Source of the DNA: Methylobacterium sp. CB376
GTDB taxonomy: Bacteria; Pseudomonadota; Alphaproteobacteria; Rhizobiales; Beijerinckiaceae
Assembly: GCF_029714205.1 (NCBI RefSeq)
Contig: NZ_CP121648.1
Span: 3,843,501-3,907,500, forward strand
Length of the DNA stretch: 64,000 nt
Reading direction: 5' to 3'
Of this stretch, positions 1 to 7,847 are shown in pieces (position 1 is the first letter of the stretch; every line of letters begins with the position of its first letter). A program made the translations under genes and the position numbers. The notes under the pieces were generated by a model. That model saw nothing but the letters and a program-made list of their open reading frames with translations. It did not search any database and was not told the origin of the DNA.

Positions 1-270
1 TACGGGCTCCGCACCGGCCAGCACGTCAACGGCAGCATCGGCAAGGTGACGATCGCGCCGACCTTCTACCTCGATCAGCTCGGCCTCGGGTTGATGACCC
101 GACCGCAGCTGCGGGTGTTCGGCTCCTACATCATGTGGGACAAGAAGCTGCACAATTTCAGCCTGAGCGACGCGTTCGGGCCGCAATCCGGCTCCTACCT
201 GACCAACGTGCGGCTGAGCGACAAGGCGGGCAGCTTCCTGTTCGGCGGCCAGATGGAGATCTGGTACTGA
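1..270 (+). CDS. LamB-type maltoporin/carbohydrate porin, C-terminal fragment
   Basis: The first 89 codons visible are the end of an outer-membrane beta-barrel whose start lies off the left edge. The tail has the layout of the last strands of LamB-family porins: a strand with TIAPTFYLD, then the RPQLRVFGSYIMW segment, and a final strand ending in GGQMEIWY with an aromatic C-terminal residue, as used for outer-membrane insertion. LamB-type porins let maltodextrins or other sugars diffuse across the outer membrane. The substrate cannot be read from this fragment. A strong hairpin follows about 50 bases after the stop. The family is fairly secure; a different carbohydrate-selective porin is possible. 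Confidence 0.75.
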   Translation, partial: YGLRTGQHVNGSIGKVTIAPTFYLDQLGLGLMTRPQLRVFGSYIMWDKKLHNFSLSDAFGPQSGSYLTNVRLSDKAGSFLFGGQMEIWY

Positions 271-318
271 GGCGGGCGCCGCGCCGGATCCGCGCCCGAG
301 GGGGCGCGAGAAGGAAGG

Positions 319-339
319 GGGCCGCCCGGAGGGCGGCCC
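319..339 (+). terminator. Hairpin after the porin gene
   Basis: A perfect 9-bp G/C stem (gggccgccc / gggcggccc) with a 3-nt loop lies 48 nt after the porin stop. No T-run follows, so it is a terminator-like or 3'-protecting hairpin rather than a textbook intrinsic terminator. Confidence 0.5.
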
Positions 340-908
340 GAAGTCGAGGAGGAAACGCCCTTCGGGGCATGTCCGGCGGCGGCATCGCCGCGCCCGGCCC
401 GGCAGGTCTCGCGCGTTGCGGCCGTGCTCGCGCTGATCTGAATCAACGCCCGCGCTCGTTCTCGGCGAAGGTCGGCGGTCGGCCCGCCCGCGAGGCGATC
501 GGCCACCGCCGCCGGGTTCCTCGACCCCGAGCCGCTCGACGGCCTCTCGGGCGTGCTCGGTCCCGAACAGGGCGTCAGCATCATCCATCCCGGCCTCGTC
601 CCCCGCGCCCTGCGCCCGCCCGGGCGGATCGAGGTCCACCTCGCGCGAACGACGCGCACCGGCGCCCTCGTGGACGCCGCCCGCGCGCATCTCCGGCGCC
701 GCGTCGGCGAGGGTCCCGACCGCCTCGTCCGGCTGGTCCGGAGCCCGGCCCGGACGGCGGCGCCCCTGAACGGCTCCGGCAGAATCGGCCGACGGGACGT
801 CCCGCACGAAACGCCATCGGCGCGCGGCGTCGGGGGACCTCGGTCCCCGGCCGCGGCCGCAGAGGAATGCCGTCCGCGGGGAACGAGGATCCCGCTTGGT
901 TTCCACGT
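340..908. other. Long intergenic region without a recognisable gene
   Basis: No gene is supported here. One forward frame from about 490 to 830 reads like ordinary protein (segments such as FLDPEPLDG and RIEVHLART), but no start, ribosome site or known family was recognised, so it could be a decayed gene. The three-copy repeat described next follows it. Confidence 0.4.
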
Positions 909-960
909 GGCACGGAACATGCTGGCACGGAACATGCTGGCTTGGCACGGAACATGCTGG
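909..960 (+). repeat. Three copies of a 17-bp repeat upstream of fecI
   Basis: The unit ggcacggaacatgctgg occurs at 909-925, 924-940 and 944-960. The first two overlap by two bases, giving a 15-bp period, and the third is displaced by 4-5 bases. All three are identical and lie 120-170 bp before the sigma-factor start. They could be a regulator-binding array or a small minisatellite. Confidence 0.85.
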
Positions 961-1080
961 ATGACCCCAAGGATGGCGATTCCATGACGCTTCTACACTT
1001 GCGCTGGCGCAGGGATGTCGTTGTTGAATTGTGCGGCAACGCGTGCCGGAGAGCGTCGGCACCCAGGTGAGGGCTGCAGA

Positions 1081-1599
1081 ATGGGAGCGTCACCGTCGCT
1101 TCGGAATGTCTCCGCGCTCGATGGGTTGTTCCGTGAGCACAGTCATTGGCTGCTGCGTTGGCTGAGCAAGCAGCGCTGGACCGTCACTTCGCCGGAGGAT
1201 CTCACCTCCGACGTGTTCCTGGCGCTGCTGCAGATCCCCGATCTCGGCGCGGTCCGTCAGCCGCGCGCGATGATGACCACGATCGCTCGGCGGCTGATCT
1301 GCGACGCACGTCGGCGCGACGATCTCCGCCGCGCCTACGAGAACGAGCTGGCGGCCCTGCCCGAGGCGTTCGAGATTTCCGCAGAGGAACGCCTCATCCT
1401 TGTGCAGGCGCTCCAGGCCATCGACGCGATGCTCGCGGGCCTCTCGCGGAAGGCGCGCGCGGCCTTCCTGATGAGCCAGATCGACGGCATGCCCTACGCG
1501 GAGATCGCGGCCGAACTGAACGTCTCGGTCAGCATGGTGCGCAAATACGTTGCGCAGGGTCTGCGCGCGGCCGTAAAAGCGCGGAACGTCGCGGGCTGA
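1081..1599 (+). CDS. fecI: ECF sigma factor, FecI family
   Basis: An extracytoplasmic-function sigma factor of 172 aa that would direct RNA polymerase to iron-siderophore receptor genes. Region 2 is visible from LFREHSHWLLRWL through the DLTSDVFLALL and ARRLICDARRRDD segments (about residues 15-85). Region 4 has the helix-turn-helix DGMPYAEIAAELNVSVSMVRKYV (about 135-160). The ATG chosen has an AGGTGAGGG ribosome site eight bases upstream; an earlier in-frame start lacks one. fecR begins 17 bases downstream, so the two are probably co-transcribed. Family members are controlled by their FecR partner and a TonB receptor with an STN domain, and such a receptor lies 3.5 kb away at 5115-7598. Confidence 0.92.
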   Translation: MGASPSLRNVSALDGLFREHSHWLLRWLSKQRWTVTSPEDLTSDVFLALLQIPDLGAVRQPRAMMTTIARRLICDARRRDDLRRAYENELAALPEAFEISAEERLILVQALQAIDAMLAGLSRKARAAFLMSQIDGMPYAEIAAELNVSVSMVRKYVAQGLRAAVKARNVAG

Positions 1600-1616
1600 C
1601 GGGGCGGGGATCTGTC

Positions 1617-2600
1617 ATGGCTGGGTCTGCCGAGCGCGACGAGCAGCCGGTCGAGGCCGCGATCGGCTGGATGGTCGAACTCAGTTCCGGCGCGGTCACC
1701 GAGCGCCAGAGGCGCGCCTTCGAGGCCTGGCTCGCCGCCGATCCGGGCCACGAAGCGGCGTGGCTCGGGTTGCAGGAGAGCCTGATGCCCTGCGGCGTCG
1801 CCGCCCGCCAGAGATTGCCGCCGGGCCGGCTGACGCAGCGGCTCCTCGCGCGCCAGCCCAACCGGCGCGCCGTGCTGACGGGCGTCGCGGCCGCGCTCGG
1901 CCTCGGAGCGGCCGGCAGCCTGGTGGCGGACCGGTTCGTGCCGCTCGACGGCCTGCTCGCCGACCACGTGACGCGGACCGCCGAGCAGAACCGCCTGCGC
2001 CTCGACGACGGCAGCGAGGTCGTGCTCGCGCCCCGCACGGCCATCGACGTGGATTACGCCCTCGGCCGGCGGGCCATCCGCCTGATCGAGGGCGAGGTTC
2101 TCGTGCGCGTCGCGGCGCGGTCCGCCCCGTTCCGGCTCGATGCCGGCGTCCTGAACCTCACGGCGGAATCCGGCAGCTTCCTGGTCGAGAAGCGCGCCGA
2201 GGTGCTGGCGGCGACCGGCCTCCAGGGAACGGGACGGCTCGTGGTCGGGGCCGCCGCCGCGGCGATCGGGCGCGGCGAGCGGCTCGGCCTGGAGGACGGC
2301 CGCCTGCGTCGGCAGGCGGTCGACGAGGTCGAGGATGTCACGGCCTGGCTCGACGGAGTTCTGGTGGCGAAGAACCGCTCGGTCGCCTCGATCGTCCGCG
2401 CCCTGCGCCCCTACTTCCCCGGCGTCATCCGCGTGGATCCGGCCGTGGCGGAGATCCGGGCCACCGGCGTGTTCCCGCTGCGGCACCCGGGCGAGGCCCT
2501 CGACATTCTGGGCGCGTCGCTCGGCCTATCGATCACCCGCGTGGCGCATTACTGGGTGGCTATCGGGCCGGATGCGGCTGCGGCGACCCGGTCCGGGTGA
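1617..2600 (+). CDS. fecR: FecR-family anti-sigma/sigma regulator
   Basis: A single-pass inner-membrane signalling protein of 327 aa. The cytoplasmic N-terminus has the DUF4880-type motif (AIGWMVELSSG, then RRAFEAWLAADPGHEAAW, residues about 14-50) that contacts the sigma factor. An RR-A-L-led hydrophobic segment follows at about residues 80-100. The periplasmic FecR domain includes RLDDGSEVVLAPRTAIDVDY and GEVLVRVAARSAPF. The distal part (GVFPLRHPGEALDILGASLGLSI) resembles a secretin/STN-like module. In known systems it relays ligand occupancy from the STN domain of the TonB receptor to FecI. It follows fecI by 17 bases with ggggcgggga as ribosome site. Confidence 0.92.
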   Translation: MAGSAERDEQPVEAAIGWMVELSSGAVTERQRRAFEAWLAADPGHEAAWLGLQESLMPCGVAARQRLPPGRLTQRLLARQPNRRAVLTGVAAALGLGAAGSLVADRFVPLDGLLADHVTRTAEQNRLRLDDGSEVVLAPRTAIDVDYALGRRAIRLIEGEVLVRVAARSAPFRLDAGVLNLTAESGSFLVEKRAEVLAATGLQGTGRLVVGAAAAAIGRGERLGLEDGRLRRQAVDEVEDVTAWLDGVLVAKNRSVASIVRALRPYFPGVIRVDPAVAEIRATGVFPLRHPGEALDILGASLGLSITRVAHYWVAIGPDAAAATRSG

Positions 2601-2795
2601 TCGCCACGCGGGGCCGGGGCGCCCCCGTCCAAGACGGCGTGGGCCCGGGTCTTCGACGTCCGGCCATCTCCGGATACCGCCGGTCTCCGCCACCCGCACC
2701 GCGACCGGACCCGCGTCCTCGTCGAGGACCGGGTCCATCCCCCCGGGCGGGGTTCGCACCGGGGCGCCCGGAGCCTCGGCGGCGCCGGTCCGGCC

Positions 2796-2827
2796 GAGGA
2801 TTTGGCCCGGCGAGGATTTGGCCCGGC
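2796..2827 (+). repeat. Perfect 16-bp tandem duplication
   Basis: Two head-to-tail copies of gaggatttggcccggc lie in the 270-bp convergent gap between fecR and the ABC transporter. No gene or recognised regulatory site was seen in the rest of that gap. Confidence 0.85.
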
Positions 2828-2870
2828 GAGCACTCGGCCCCGAAGACGGCCTCGGTCGCGGAGGGGATCG

Positions 2871-4637
2871 TCACGGGGCCTGCTCCCGCGCGTCGTTCGG
2901 CCCGCCGAGGACGAGCCGGTGGGTGTGGAATGCGTCGAGCACGTCGGAATGCGCGATGCTGATCAGGGTGAGGTCCGGCAGGGATTCGAGGAGCAGCGCG
3001 TACATGGCACGCGCGTTCGGCGGATCGAGCGCGCTCGTCGCCTCGTCGAGCAGGATCAGCGCCGGGCGCAGCAGCAGGGGACGCAGAAAGGCGAGGCGCT
3101 GCTGCTCCCCGGGCGAGAGGTGCTGGTCCCACTCGGCGGCCCGGTCGAGATCCGCTGCCCGCTCCGCGAGGCCGACGCGCCCGAGAAGGTCGCGCAGCAC
3201 CGCGTCCGGCACCGATTCCCGCGACGGGTAGGTGATGGCGTCCCGCAGCGGGCCGACCGGCAGGTAGGGCGTCTGCGGCATGAACAAGGTCGTCTCGCGG
3301 GCCGGCATCGTCAGCCGGCCAGCGACTTCCGGCCAGATCCCGGCCAGCGCGCGCAGCAGCGTGCTCTTGCCGATGCCCGAGGGGCCTCGGATGAGCCAGC
3401 GCTGCCCTCGCTCCACCCGCCAGGCCGGCAGGGTCAGGAGAGTCGCGCCGCCGGGACGGGCCACGGACAGGGTCTCGACCGCGACCATCGTCGCCGCGTC
3501 GCCGGGCTGCTCGGAAGCGGGCGGGACCGGGACGGCGTCGATCATCGCGTCGAAGGCGCGCAGGCGGCGGATCGTGCCGCGCAGGGTCTGGAGCGCGGTG
3601 GCGGATTGGGCAAAATACGCGATCGTGCCGTTGTACTGGCCCATCGATCGCTGCGCCTGAAACATCTCGCCGAGCGACGACCCACCCGCGAGGTAGCGCG
3701 GCATCACGAGCAGCAGCAGGAAGAGCTCCTCGACCGTCCCGACCGTGGCATTGGTGACGGCGATCCTCACCGCCTGGACGATCTGGGCGTAGACGTTGGT
3801 GCGGATGGCCGAGAAGCGATCGGTCAGGGCGGCAGCCTCGGCCGCCTCGCCGCGCAGGAGCGCGACCTGCTCGGCGGCGCGCCGGACCTGGATCAGCTTG
3901 AAGCGGAAATCCGCCCCGACCCGCTGCCCCGCCGCGACGAGGCGCGGCAGCTTGCGCCCGACCCAGATCACCAGGGCGGTGTGGAGGACCGCCCAGATCG
4001 TGGTGACCCAGAGCAGCAGGCCGGGAACCTGGAACGTCGCCGGGCCGATCGTGACCCTGCCGTCGCCGGAAGCGTCCCACAGGATGATCCCGAAGGTGAT
4101 GCCCATCGACGCAACCTGGAACATCGCGAAGGCATTGGTCACGGCGGCGTGGGTGAACGCATCGACATCCTCGGCGATGCGCTGGTCGGGATTGTCGAGG
4201 AGATCGCGGCGCTGGCCCTCGTAATAGGCGCGGCCGTGCAGCCAGCGCGCGACGTATCGGCCGGTGAGCCACTGGCGCCACTCCAACGCGATAGCGGTGG
4301 GCACCGAGAACGCGACCGCCGCCTGCACGATGCTGGCGCCCAGCACGACGGCGAGCAGGGCCATGACCGCGGGCAGCCGGTCGAGCGCCCGCTCGGCCAG
4401 CATGTCGTAGAGCGCCTTGGTGTAGCGGGTGCTCAGGACGCTCGTGTGGACGGCCGCGCTCAGGGAGGCGAGGTTGAGGGCCACCAGCGCCCAGGCGCGG
4501 CCGGCACTCCGCGTGATCCAGAACCCGCCGGCCAGCCGGATGAAGTGCCTCAGCTTCGCGTCGGTCGGCGCCGCGCTCCCGTCCGCGTCGTCGCGTGCCG
4601 GCGCGGGGGCGCGAGCCCCGTGGTGGCTGGGCGCCAT
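2871..4637 (-). CDS. SbmA/YddA-like ABC transporter, fused permease and ATPase
   Basis: A half-transporter of about 588 aa that probably moves a peptide-like or siderophore-related compound across the inner membrane as a homodimer. The N-terminal two thirds carry about six membrane segments of the SbmA/BacA-type fold, including the typical LEWRQWLTGRYVARWL and YYEGQRRDLLDNPDQRI segments. The ATPase has Walker A GPSGIGKST, signature LSPGEQQRLAF and Walker B LILLDEATSALD. The ATG at 4637 has a good AGGGACGAGG site; a GTG eight codons earlier does not. It shares strand and neighbourhood with the siderophore receptor, as cyclic-peptide/siderophore ABC proteins often do, but the cargo is inferred. 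Confidence 0.85.
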   Translation of the reverse strand: MAPSHHGARAPAPARDDADGSAAPTDAKLRHFIRLAGGFWITRSAGRAWALVALNLASLSAAVHTSVLSTRYTKALYDMLAERALDRLPAVMALLAVVLGASIVQAAVAFSVPTAIALEWRQWLTGRYVARWLHGRAYYEGQRRDLLDNPDQRIAEDVDAFTHAAVTNAFAMFQVASMGITFGIILWDASGDGRVTIGPATFQVPGLLLWVTTIWAVLHTALVIWVGRKLPRLVAAGQRVGADFRFKLIQVRRAAEQVALLRGEAAEAAALTDRFSAIRTNVYAQIVQAVRIAVTNATVGTVEELFLLLLVMPRYLAGGSSLGEMFQAQRSMGQYNGTIAYFAQSATALQTLRGTIRRLRAFDAMIDAVPVPPASEQPGDAATMVAVETLSVARPGGATLLTLPAWRVERGQRWLIRGPSGIGKSTLLRALAGIWPEVAGRLTMPARETTLFMPQTPYLPVGPLRDAITYPSRESVPDAVLRDLLGRVGLAERAADLDRAAEWDQHLSPGEQQRLAFLRPLLLRPALILLDEATSALDPPNARAMYALLLESLPDLTLISIAHSDVLDAFHTHRLVLGGPNDAREQAP

Positions 4638-5009
4638 GGCAGCCTCGTCCCTCGTGATCACGCGTCAGGCCGGAGAGGAACCAGGCGGCGTCGCCGCCTC
4701 GATCGGGGCCGGGCAGATCCGCGCGGCCTCCGCGGCCGCGCCGGAATGGGCCTCGGCGAAGGCGGCACGGCCGGCGGGGGCTGCTGCGACCGGCCCCGCT
4801 CGCCCCGGCTTGGTCGATCGTGCCGGCGGCGCGCTGCGCCTTGAAGCCTGCGTGGCGGATGGCGCGGCGCCGCGGAGCGCCGCCGAAGGCGAGTCGCAGC
4901 GCCGGGTGGGGAACGGGCATGAGAGGCCTCGAATCTCTGGGCGGGCGCGGGACGGGACTTGCCGCGGTGACCCTCGCCGGGCGCACGGCGCGGAACCGCC
5001 CTGCCCGAA
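4638..5009. other. Spacer between ABC transporter and receptor, no supported gene
   Basis: A weak reverse-strand reading beginning MPVPHPALRLAFGG at 4920 has a passable ribosome site but runs on into low-complexity Arg/Gly-rich sequence overlapping the transporter. I do not support it as a gene. The transporter's promoter probably lies here. Confidence 0.4.
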
Positions 5010-5115
5010 TCATCCGAAATCCGTCGGATTGCGTCGCCATGCGAATGTCGGCTTCGCTCAAGCGCCGCGCGGGCTTGTCAGACGCTGTCCGGACGTGATC
5101 GTCCGGACAGCGTCT
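5010..5115. repeat. Dispersed intergenic repeat, copy A, ending in a hairpin
   Basis: One of four related intergenic elements in the window (others at 16896, 31051 and 39228). They share a tcatccg start, the core atgtcggcttcgctcaagcg and a terminal hairpin. Here the hairpin is a perfect 15-bp stem (5080-5094 with 5101-5115) around the loop gtgatc. Its sequence differs from the other copies although its place is the same. The right arm ends on the first base of the receptor's stop codon. It may act as a transcription terminator at this 3' end. Confidence 0.85.
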
Positions 5116-7598
5116 CAGAAGGTGACCCGGGCCTGCGCCAGGATCCGACGTCCTTCCCCGATCGGGACGAACATCGGAGTCTGGGTCGGTTGATAATAAT
5201 ACTGATTGAGCAGATTCTTCACGTTCAACGAAATCATCATGTTGTCTTTCGTATACGATAACATCGCGTCGAGAGTGACGTGGCCTGGAAGTTTGTAGTT
5301 GTCGTTCTTCGAGCCAAAGGACGTGTAGGTGCTCGGGATGCCCTCGGCGCCGCCGCCGATCTGCAGACCTTTCAGCGGGCCGTCGGTGAAGCTGTACACC
5401 GCGTAGAGCTTGCCGGTGTAGGATGGGATTCCGGGATAGACATCGCCCGGCTGACGGCGGGGGTACTGAATGATGGTCCGCCCGACGCTGCCGATCAGGC
5501 TCAGGTTCTCCGTCACCTGTCCCTGGAAGTCCAATTCGAAACCTTTGCTCGTAGTGCCCGGTCCAAGAACGCTTGCGCGCAAATCGGGTCGATATATAAG
5601 TGTATTACTGTAAGAAATTTCGAAATGCGAAGCCGTGATCATGAAGCTGTCATTGAGCAGATTAAACTTCAGACCATATTCGTTCGAGTCGTTATATTGA
5701 GGAGGAGAAGTTTTGCCATCGGCAAGAACGCCCCGGTTCGGAATAAATCCGGTGCCGATCGTGCCATAGATGCTCATCCATTTCGTAATATCATAGACCC
5801 CGCCGGCGCTATATGTCAGCGCGCCATAATCGGTCAGACTATGGCTGCTCTTGCCATTATCCTCGGAATTTCTGTCCGAGCTGTAAAAATCCTGCCTGAC
5901 CGATCCCAGAATATGAAGACGATCAAATAGATCAATTTTGTCTTGAAATGCCAATCCGATGTCTTCCGATCCGAGATGAACTCGCGTCTTGAAATTCCGC
6001 CCAAGAGATCCCTGCCGATTCGGCAAAGGCAGCGTGAGCGGCGGATTTCTGGGATCGATCAAGCCGGCAGGATATCCCACGAGGTTATAATTGACAAGAT
6101 AATCATTCGTGTAGTCAATTCCGAATCTGGCCGTCTGCTTGTAATCCTGGAACGTGTGAACTGCGATCAGGTCGGATTGCGTGACGAACTGCCGCTCGGT
6201 CGCCGAGGTGAAGCCTCCGCCGAGCGGGACGGCCGCCGCACTCCGACCGGGCACGAATATATAACCAGAGGACACGTAATTATTCGCGAAATATCCGGTC
6301 CTGTTCCGAAACGTGAAGTCGAACGAACCGAAATTTGCTGTATCGATGGCATCGAATCTGTGCTCGACGTCCACATAGAGGTTGAAGGCTCGGAACGACG
6401 CCCCGGCCTCGGGGGTGCCGATCGGCTTCTCGCGATCGACCCGGAGCGGGCGGAAGTGGAGGGAGGGAATCCCGATCGTCATCGGCGGCAGCCCGCTGAG
6501 CTGGTCGAAGTAACGAACCCCGGCGGTCACGATCGTGGCGCCGTCGTCCCAGCGGATCTTCGGGGAGATCAGCCCTTCGTGGGGAGATCTGTCGCCGCCG
6601 AACGACGTGTCGGCCGTATTGCCCGAGAGGTTCAGCCGGTAGGTGAGGCCCTCGGCCCCCTCCACCGGCCCGCCGAGGTCGAAGGCGAGCGTGCGGTAGA
6701 ATCGGCTGCCGAGGGTGAACTGCGCCTCCCGGATCGGATCGGCACTCGGCGCCTTGGGGATGATGTTGATCCCGCCGCCTTCGAGGCTCACCCCGGTCAG
6801 GTCGGTGGTCGGGCCCTTGATCACGTCGACGCGCTCGACGTCCTGCACGGGCAGGTTCATGCCCCGCGGACCGACGCGCCCGCCCACCATCACGTTCTGC
6901 ACGCTGAAGCCGCGGATGGTGTAGCTCGGGATGCCGCTGCCCTGGCCGGCGCCGTAATTGACGGTGACGTTGCTGGCGTTGGTGGCCGCTTCGAGGATCG
7001 AGGTGGAGGCCTGCGCCTTGATCACCTCGCGGGTCACGCCGACGACGGAACGCGGATTCTCCTTCTGTGGGAAATTGAGCCGGTCGGAGGTGACGGTGGA
7101 GCCGGAGAGGAAGCCGCGATCCCCGGTGCTCCCCGCGAGGTCGGCCACGTCGATGGCGGCGATCATCCCGTCGCGGCTCGGGACGACCGCGCTGCTGCCC
7201 TGGCCGCGGCGGATGGTCAGCGAGCCCTGCGCGCTCGGCGTGGCCACGAGGCCCGAGCCGGCGAGCGCGCGGTCGACCGCGTCGCGGACGGTCATGCGGC
7301 CGATGATCGGCCCAGCCGCGCGGCCCTGCGTCACGTCTGCCGGGAAGGCGATCGTGCGGCCGCCGGCGCGCCCGATCTGGGCCAGGACGCCGCCGAGATC
7401 GCCGGCCGGTATGGCGAAGTCGACGAGATCCTGAGCGGAGGCCGGCAAGACCAGCGGCGGCAGCACGCTCGCCGCCGAGGCCGTGGACAGAAGGAGGGCG
7501 ACCAGCCTCCAGCGGCGGCTGCGACCGCCCCTGACCGGCCCTGGCCCGCGCGACCGGTCCGCCTCGGATCCGGCCGTCATCCTCTGCGCCATCGTCAT
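5115..7598 (-). CDS. TonB-dependent ferrisiderophore receptor with STN signalling domain
   Basis: An outer-membrane receptor of 827 aa for ferric siderophore uptake that also signals to FecR. The order is a signal peptide ending near LVLPASAQD, an STN domain (LVDFAIPAGDLGGVLAQIGR to GSLTIRRG, about residues 55-130), a plug (IRGFSVQNV, ERVDVIKGPT) and a 22-strand barrel ending ILAQARVTF. The ATG at 7598 follows AGGGGGT; the upstream in-frame ATG lacks a site. The plug and signalling part is GC-rich like its neighbours, but the barrel between about 5190 and 6340 is much richer in A/T with different codon use, suggesting a mosaic gene. The STN domain and nearby fecIR support surface signalling; the ligand is unknown. 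Confidence 0.93.
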   Translation of the reverse strand: MTMAQRMTAGSEADRSRGPGPVRGGRSRRWRLVALLLSTASAASVLPPLVLPASAQDLVDFAIPAGDLGGVLAQIGRAGGRTIAFPADVTQGRAAGPIIGRMTVRDAVDRALAGSGLVATPSAQGSLTIRRGQGSSAVVPSRDGMIAAIDVADLAGSTGDRGFLSGSTVTSDRLNFPQKENPRSVVGVTREVIKAQASTSILEAATNASNVTVNYGAGQGSGIPSYTIRGFSVQNVMVGGRVGPRGMNLPVQDVERVDVIKGPTTDLTGVSLEGGGINIIPKAPSADPIREAQFTLGSRFYRTLAFDLGGPVEGAEGLTYRLNLSGNTADTSFGGDRSPHEGLISPKIRWDDGATIVTAGVRYFDQLSGLPPMTIGIPSLHFRPLRVDREKPIGTPEAGASFRAFNLYVDVEHRFDAIDTANFGSFDFTFRNRTGYFANNYVSSGYIFVPGRSAAAVPLGGGFTSATERQFVTQSDLIAVHTFQDYKQTARFGIDYTNDYLVNYNLVGYPAGLIDPRNPPLTLPLPNRQGSLGRNFKTRVHLGSEDIGLAFQDKIDLFDRLHILGSVRQDFYSSDRNSEDNGKSSHSLTDYGALTYSAGGVYDITKWMSIYGTIGTGFIPNRGVLADGKTSPPQYNDSNEYGLKFNLLNDSFMITASHFEISYSNTLIYRPDLRASVLGPGTTSKGFELDFQGQVTENLSLIGSVGRTIIQYPRRQPGDVYPGIPSYTGKLYAVYSFTDGPLKGLQIGGGAEGIPSTYTSFGSKNDNYKLPGHVTLDAMLSYTKDNMMISLNVKNLLNQYYYQPTQTPMFVPIGEGRRILAQARVTF

Positions 7599-7847
7599 CG
7601 CGACCCCCTGTGCGTCTGCGGTTCGGTCCGCTTTCACCTTCTGTGACGCTCGGGCCGCCGAAAGCGTCAGTCCGGGCGCGAGGTTTTTTGAAGAATTCGC
7701 GATCCCGGAGCATTCGCTGACTTGGAGTCGGATTCCGCGATCATGCCTCACTCTAGGTCAGGCGGACCGGCGACCGGAGCACGGCGCGTCGGCTCGGCGC
7801 GAGCGGGGCGGGCCGAGCCGCGGAACGACGGCCCGGCCGGCGCGCGT

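Noticed and set aside
4674..4920. Small reverse gene beginning MPVPHPALRLAFGG
   Set aside because: It has a passable ribosome site but soon becomes Arg/Gly-rich and runs into the transporter gene, with no family resemblance.
2560..5061. 833-codon reverse reading over the ABC transporter
   Set aside because: Another frame of the transporter region; Arg/Pro-rich. The true product is read in the neighbouring frame with all ABC motifs.
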